From positions 80,946,643 to 81,010,642 of the forward strand of contig CM049307.1 of NCBI GenBank assembly GCA_026874595.1: a stretch of 64,000 bases of DNA. Direction: 5' to 3'. Source of the stretch: Sipunculus nudus. Lineage: Eukaryota > Annelida > Sipuncula > Golfingiida > Sipunculidae. Below, piece after piece: positions 58,601 to 64,000 of this stretch (its first letter is position 1; every line of letters starts with the position of its first letter). The translations under genes and the position numbers were made by a program. The notes below the pieces were generated by a model. It made no database searches and had not been told where the DNA came from. It saw only the letters and a list, made by a program, of their open reading frames with translations.

Positions 58601-58990
58601 TATATATATTGGATTATGTGAGTATGTATCCACATATTTTTATTAGTATGCTTGTGTAATATTTTTTCATTCAATTAATCTGTGTATATGAATGTCTCTT
58701 ATGAATAACTGTTATCATAATATATATTATATATGCATTAAAGTGACGTTTGACACCTTTTTACTTTTTGGCACCTTCCCATTTTCCTTTAACATTATCC
58801 AAAATGTTCGTTCAAAATTTTAATAGCGTGTCAGTAATTATACTTATTATATGGTGATCCATTGTTCCACCAAATATTTTTAATGTATGCAAATATGAAT
58901 ATTTATATGTAATTATGTATGCCTGTATATTAGATGTGGTTAAGCTATTTTTATTTTTTATAATATAATTGAAAATTTCATATAATATAC
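58601..58990. other. No gene seen
   Basis: Very AT-rich. Confidence 0.4.
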
Positions 58991-58997
58991 GTGATGA

Positions 58998-59149
58998 TAT
59001 TAATAATAATAATAATAATAATTATTATTATTATTTTTTTTTATTATTATTATTTATTTTTATTATTATTATTATTTTTATCATTATTATTGGTATTTTT
59101 ATTATCATTATTGCCATTTATTATTTATTATTATAATAATTATTATTAC

Positions 59150-59182
<33 letters not shown>
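58998..59182. repeat. (TAA)n/(TTA)n microsatellite
   Basis: Imperfect trinucleotide runs on both sides of a T run. Confidence 0.85.
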
Positions 59183-59459
59183 GTTAGCAATATTAGCAAA
59201 ATGAGTGCCTTTTAATGCCCATCCTAGCATCCCCTGAGAAGACAGTTATATATTTCAGATAGAAAATATTGTTTGATTATCCAATCGAGAATTGAATCAA
59301 ACAGCAATAATCGAGTTGAATCGGCGAACCTGCCAATATTAAATGGGCCTTGTTTCGGGGGTGAGGGGTGGGGAGGGGGGTTTGACAGAGGACATGTCCC
59401 CCTCATTCATTTCGAGATGGGGACAAAGGATATTATGTTACCCTCACATTTAAGAGGGG

Positions 59460-59462
<3 letters not shown>

Positions 59463-59527
<65 letters not shown>

Positions 59528-59528
59528 T
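59463..59528. repeat. (TA)n microsatellite
   Basis: TA run with one C interruption. Confidence 0.9.
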
Positions 59529-60774
59529 TAACATTGAGATAATTCCATATATATCAGTTTATAGTTTCAGTGTATCCTGAATAATCTTAATGTATCCTTA
59601 ACTTTGTACCACTTATCGAGAAAATTTATTGTATTACATCTCTAAATTGTCTGATTGAAATGTTATAAAAGTTTTTGAATGTTTTAATTCATCTTAAAAC
59701 ATGCATACTGGTGTTTCCATTTGTTTCGTGTGTGTGTGGGGGGGGGGGGGTGGCGGTTCTGTATACTCCTTTGGATCGTAGCCCTTAACCAAAATAAATG
59801 ATATATTACAACTGACGATGGTGGCACGCAACCGTTGACACGCAACTCCTTTAAATTCCCGTTTCTTCGTCTTGAACATTCGAACACGATATGAACATTG
59901 ACCGTATAGACTGTGTGATCACATATTTAAATGTTGGTCGTGGCATTTTGGAATCATGTTTTTATGGGGTTTCTTTTCGGGATTATAAAATCTACTCCGT
60001 CTTATTTGATTACTGGTATAAGAGATTTTCACATTAGAATGTAAATGTAATATTGCTCCATAGTTAAACTACATGTAAAGACGTCAGACTTGTATTAAAT
60101 TCAGTTATATTATGCAGGAAATAGCCATAGGCCATGTGACCTGTAAGGTCCTCAGTGATTGGACGCTGCCTCTTGAGTCGCCCATTAACACGCGAGTAAC
60201 TTTCCCATGTATGCAGTTGTCATATTTATTTGGTTTATTTTTGTCATGTACCTTTGCCAGTCTGCGATTGTTCCTGTGTTAGTCACTGTACTAAGGGGTG
60301 AATTCCTTACAGTTACAGTCAGCTGCATAAAAAATCCTTGTGGGGACAATTCTCTGTTTGAGATACACCCTGCCGGCCATACATAAACATTTTGTCACCA
60401 TTCATACCGAACACTGAATACGACGGACCGTAAACCTTCCGAGAGGCCGCGACAATACCTAGGCTGTGATTAACGAGGGGAGCACTCTGAATGTAACCAT
60501 ATATTTTTCAAGGCATCAGTTCCCTGATATATTGGAAAGAGAAGAAATATAAAAAAGACGTAAAAAATGCGTGTGCCGTGTGTGAACGCGGGCAGGTTGT
60601 TTGTTTGTCTGTCTGTCTGTCTGTCATATTATACATGGATTATGTATCGTATTATCTTTCGTATAAAGTTATGCAAAAAAGCCTTTTCATTAATAATGAT
60701 ATTTGTGACATATTTACTTTGTTAAGCTCATTCAGTACATAATATATATGTATAATGATATTGCATATTTAAAT
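59529..60774. other. No gene seen
   Basis: Non-coding; poly-G at 59740-59750 and a (TCTG)n stretch at 60601-60624. Confidence 0.4.
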
Positions 60775-60801
60775 ATAAGATGATAATAGTGATGTCCAAT
60801 C

Positions 60802-60859
<58 letters not shown>

Positions 60860-60889
60860 GAATGAACATCAATGCTATCATTATATATT
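60775..60889. repeat. Inverted repeat with (TA)n core
   Basis: Arms of about 30 bases (left ATGATAATAGTGATGTCC.., right the imperfect complement ..GAACATCAATGCTATCAT) meet CCTGTATATA and TATATACAGG, around a long TA run. Confidence 0.6.
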
Positions 60890-63490
60890 ATATTTATCTT
60901 AACATTAAATTGTGAGATAGAAAAGACTTAACTTAATATGATTAAAATGCATATTAACACTAGATACATTAAATATTTAACAATATTATAAAATGAATTT
61001 GTAAAAATGTAATGAAGGCCTAAAATAACGAAATAGAAATATAAAAATATGTATTGTAACATTGTCTGAGTTGTGAGTTGTGAGTTTTACAGTACGCTGT
61101 ATGACCAGTATGCATCTATAGTAAGTGCTCAATATATTACCTGGACCAACACATAAGCTCTGAAGCAGGTATTGTTCGGGTTATTAGCCAGTTGGCCCGT
61201 GCTTAATTCTCAGTTATTGCCGGCTGCCTTTTGCTGCAAATCGTTTTAACGTAGATATCAAAGGCAAGTGGGAAGCCGGCCGCCCGGATAGGCATCAATT
61301 TTTCTCTCGTTAGGAGCCAGTTTTCCCCTATCGAGTCGAGGCCCGCAGTCTTTGAAGCTCACAAGCAGTGCCACGAGTCCGTGTCGCAACACTTTGTGTG
61401 CCGTAAAGTGGTCGAAAGCATAAAGGAGACGTCAAATTCTCATGTATCGTGGGGATATTACGACTGCGCAAAACATAGTAGTATAGTACGAAATGAGAGG
61501 CTAAAGCGACAGATTCCGCCCACCCGCTGGGCGGCACTGCAGGAAACCTTTGTGGGCGCCACTGGGTGGGCGGTTCGAGCCCGCCGACCGGGCGTCGAAG
61601 ACGCGCCAGCGACTTGTGGTCTGCCAGAAAACTTAGACACACGATGTGCACGTAATATACATTTAATGTGATATTTAATGGGAGTACGTAGGGAGTCCAA
61701 TATCAATTTAGGGATAAAATGTGAGCACACCCCGGTTGGGGCATCGGAGCGTCTTATAACAATACGCGGAGCCCTAGGCCACGTCCTCTCGCGTCTCCAA
61801 CCCCTGATTGCTAGACATAGGGTCTCTCTCCCATCGTCCATTATGAAAACACAAATTACAAGTGGAAAACGGAGAGAAAGTATTCACACGCACCGGTCGG
61901 CAATCACGTTTTAAAACAGCTTAGGCCCTACCGCAGCCACCTCCTCCTGTCCATTTTCAGAGAAAGTTGAAAATTATTTCAACGTTTTTAATTTTTTTTT
62001 CCAATTAGATATCTCTAGGCCAAAATCAAAGATGTTAATACTCTAGGTTGTCTAAGTGTTAATAGACATGGGAATAGAATGGGATTTTTTCCCATTCACA
62101 TACTTTCGACATATACATGTGCTTAAATAAGGAACAAAACGGCAAGTTAGGGATCTGACTTCTCTATATCCGGACCCCCTACAGACTTTAACATTTCAAC
62201 GTCATGTAATTGGTGGTATAATGTGCCGTGTGCAAATTTACGACGTGTCGTAAAAACAGCGCCCGGTGACACTCAAGGGTCATCATGAATCATTCACGTC
62301 TCGGACATGACACTTCCCACACACGTAATCAACTTGAATGACGTAATGTAAGATCCCCATTCTTGCAATTAGCCTTTACTGCACGGTTTCGGTAGTGCTG
62401 AAGTCATCCAAAATGCACCGCACGCGGGTTCCATAGTAAATTAACAATATATGAGTTTTACTTTTTTCTGTCCCAGAAACAATATAAAGAATCCAGAATA
62501 ACTTTCGCTTTATTTATGTCTCCTTCTTAATGATGCATTCTACATGAATTGGCGAATTGGTAAAATTCTCTGAGAAAATTGAGAAGAAAGTTGTTAGATA
62601 CTCAGCTATGTAAATTCATGCGTAAGTTACTACTAAGCGGAGTTAAAGTTGGTATTTAATTAAGACTTTTATGTATATATATTTGTGTATATACTATTTG
62701 TTTTGAAGTATTTTATATTATAAATAAAGTTACATATGCTTGATTGTATCTCCCATATAATATCCTGGAATCCCTTATTTTCCAGACAAAATCAATTTTA
62801 TTTCAATTTCAATAACTGTATAACAATAAATGTATTGCATGAGCCAGTCATTTTATTTACAGATAGATGAGAAATAATATGAGCTTATAGAAAACGTATT
62901 TGTAATATAATGTAATTTAATAATTGTTGTTTCATAAACCAACAGGTAAAGTGGTAAAATAACTGCTTAATCACAAAAAAAATATGTAACACATTTTCAA
63001 ATAAAGATGCAATATTTAATAAGCTGTAATAGAAGTAAAGAGGAAGAAAAATTATTATCTGATAAAAATCTGTGAAGCTACTAGAAAATTCTCCTGTATT
63101 CCGTGAACGTTATCAGAACTTTCACAGGACGGCACGGTGTCCTGCATATGTGCTAATTGCATGATCAAAGCGCCCTCACTGTAGTTTATAATCACGCCTC
63201 CTCGTGCTTCTTTAAAACAAACATTTCTTTCCATTTGAGGGAGTTTGAAAGTGCAGGCTTGAGGACTATAGTTATTTATACGCTATAGGTGCAACGCGAC
63301 CGTCATGAGTCAAACCATGTGATATTTGAGAGCCGGCAGTAGAGCGCATACCGCCGAACAAACCGAAGATAAATGCATACAGATGCAGTTCCTCAAATTA
63401 CAAATCAATGAATGTAGGTATATTCGTCCATGCAGCTTTTCTGTTCAATTCCTAAAGGCTTATATTACATGAGGGAACCTTTAGTTATAC
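60890..63490. other. No gene seen; one GC-rich patch
   Basis: 61490-61640 is markedly GC-rich, with CCGCCCACCC and GGGTGGGCGG inverted repeats and overlapping ORFs on both strands that show no motif. The rest is AT-rich and featureless. Confidence 0.4.
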
Positions 63491-63493
63491 TAG

Positions 63494-63860
63494 TTGCCTC
63501 AACAAGGAGGGATCGCGTGCATATCCGTTCGTGTCTGTGTTTTTGTGTGTGTTTGTGTGTTTGTTCGCAACATAACTAATCGTGAACGGTATCTCATGAA
63601 ATTTTCAGGACATTTCGGGAATGGGCCAAGGAAGAATAGAGTATATTTTGATGTGAATTTGCCTCATGATCCGGGTCCAGAAAGGTCTGCCAGGAATATT
63701 CACAAATATACAATATACATTATGCACGAATGAACCTGGGGATATGGTCCGAATAGGTGAATGCAAACACGGGTTGGGAAGGGACTTCTGCACAAATGAA
63801 CCTGAGAGTATGGGCCAAATAAGAGAATGCAAACACGTTTTTGGAGCTTCCCACATTAAT
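63494..63860 (+). repeat. Dispersed repeat family C, copy 3
   Basis: The longest copy of this family. It contains ACAAGGAGGG, a TGTGTTTGTGTGTTTG stretch, GGACATTTCGGGAATGGG and two versions of GAATGCAAACACG. It is non-coding. Confidence 0.55.
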
Positions 63861-64000
63861 GAGGCTTAATTAATCCCACATTAATTCTTCGAATACATAT
63901 TTTTTTTAATATTGTTTCGGGGGGGGTGGGGGTAAATTTTCGTCAAGGCTTCATCCAATTAAACATCGTACATTTTTTCATCTGCTGAGATGATTTGATG
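63861..64000. other. No gene seen to window end
   Basis: Short AT-rich stretch with a G run at 63920-63932. Confidence 0.4.

Noticed and set aside
61328-61841. Overlapping ORFs on both strands
   Set aside because: Long ORFs on both strands arise from high GC content; no motif supports any of them.

Overview
This window looks like nuclear DNA from a marine invertebrate. I favour a mollusc or another lophotrochozoan. The reasons are AT-rich sequence, intron-bearing genes with GT/AG borders, several families of tRNA-derived SINEs, many (TA)n and poly-C/poly-G tracts, and dispersed elements built around GGTCAAAGGTCAAGGTCAC-like motifs of the kind common in mollusc genomes. The species assignment is inference. 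Nothing bacterial, plasmid or phage-like was seen, and there is no rRNA gene, CRISPR array or convincing functional tRNA gene. Most of the window is non-coding and made of decayed repeats.

Layout. 1-6.2 kb: AT-rich DNA with a broken DDE-like transposon ORF on the minus strand (about 1640-3650). 6.2-7.7 kb: a DNA transposon with perfect 21-bp inverted ends. 9.3-12.4 kb: an intact secreted C-type lectin gene (minus strand, three coding exons at 9343-9587, 10398-10610 and 11080-11140, with a possible 5' non-coding exon near 12251). 15.8-18.1 kb: a tandem paralogue with the same exon structure but a stop codon in its last exon and damaged ligand residues. 11.6-14.2 kb and 21.9-23.9 kb: two copies of a segmental duplication carrying the lectin promoter region. 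The second copy has no lectin coding exons attached and carries a PIF/Harbinger-like MITE whose empty site is preserved in the first copy. 25.1-26.9 kb: three phase-compatible exons of a decayed gene resembling DUF6589-type transposon-derived proteins.

27-37 kb: repeats, including several inverted-repeat elements. 37.59-39.89 kb: the largest gene, a single long exon encoding an OLD-like (overcoming lysogenization defect-like) ABC-type ATPase fused to a TOPRIM nuclease domain with its key residues present. 40-64 kb: SINEs, a 5'-truncated non-LTR retrotransposon (46.1-47.3 kb), a 3.1-kb repeat element with internal 682-bp duplication (48.2-51.3 kb), microsatellites, and stretches where I see no gene.

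The two functional themes are a small lectin cluster undergoing duplication and decay, and an OLD/GajA-like ATPase-nuclease. Both could relate to innate immunity, but nothing in the sequence links them to each other. All other ORFs above 60 codons look like chance ORFs or shadows of repeats.
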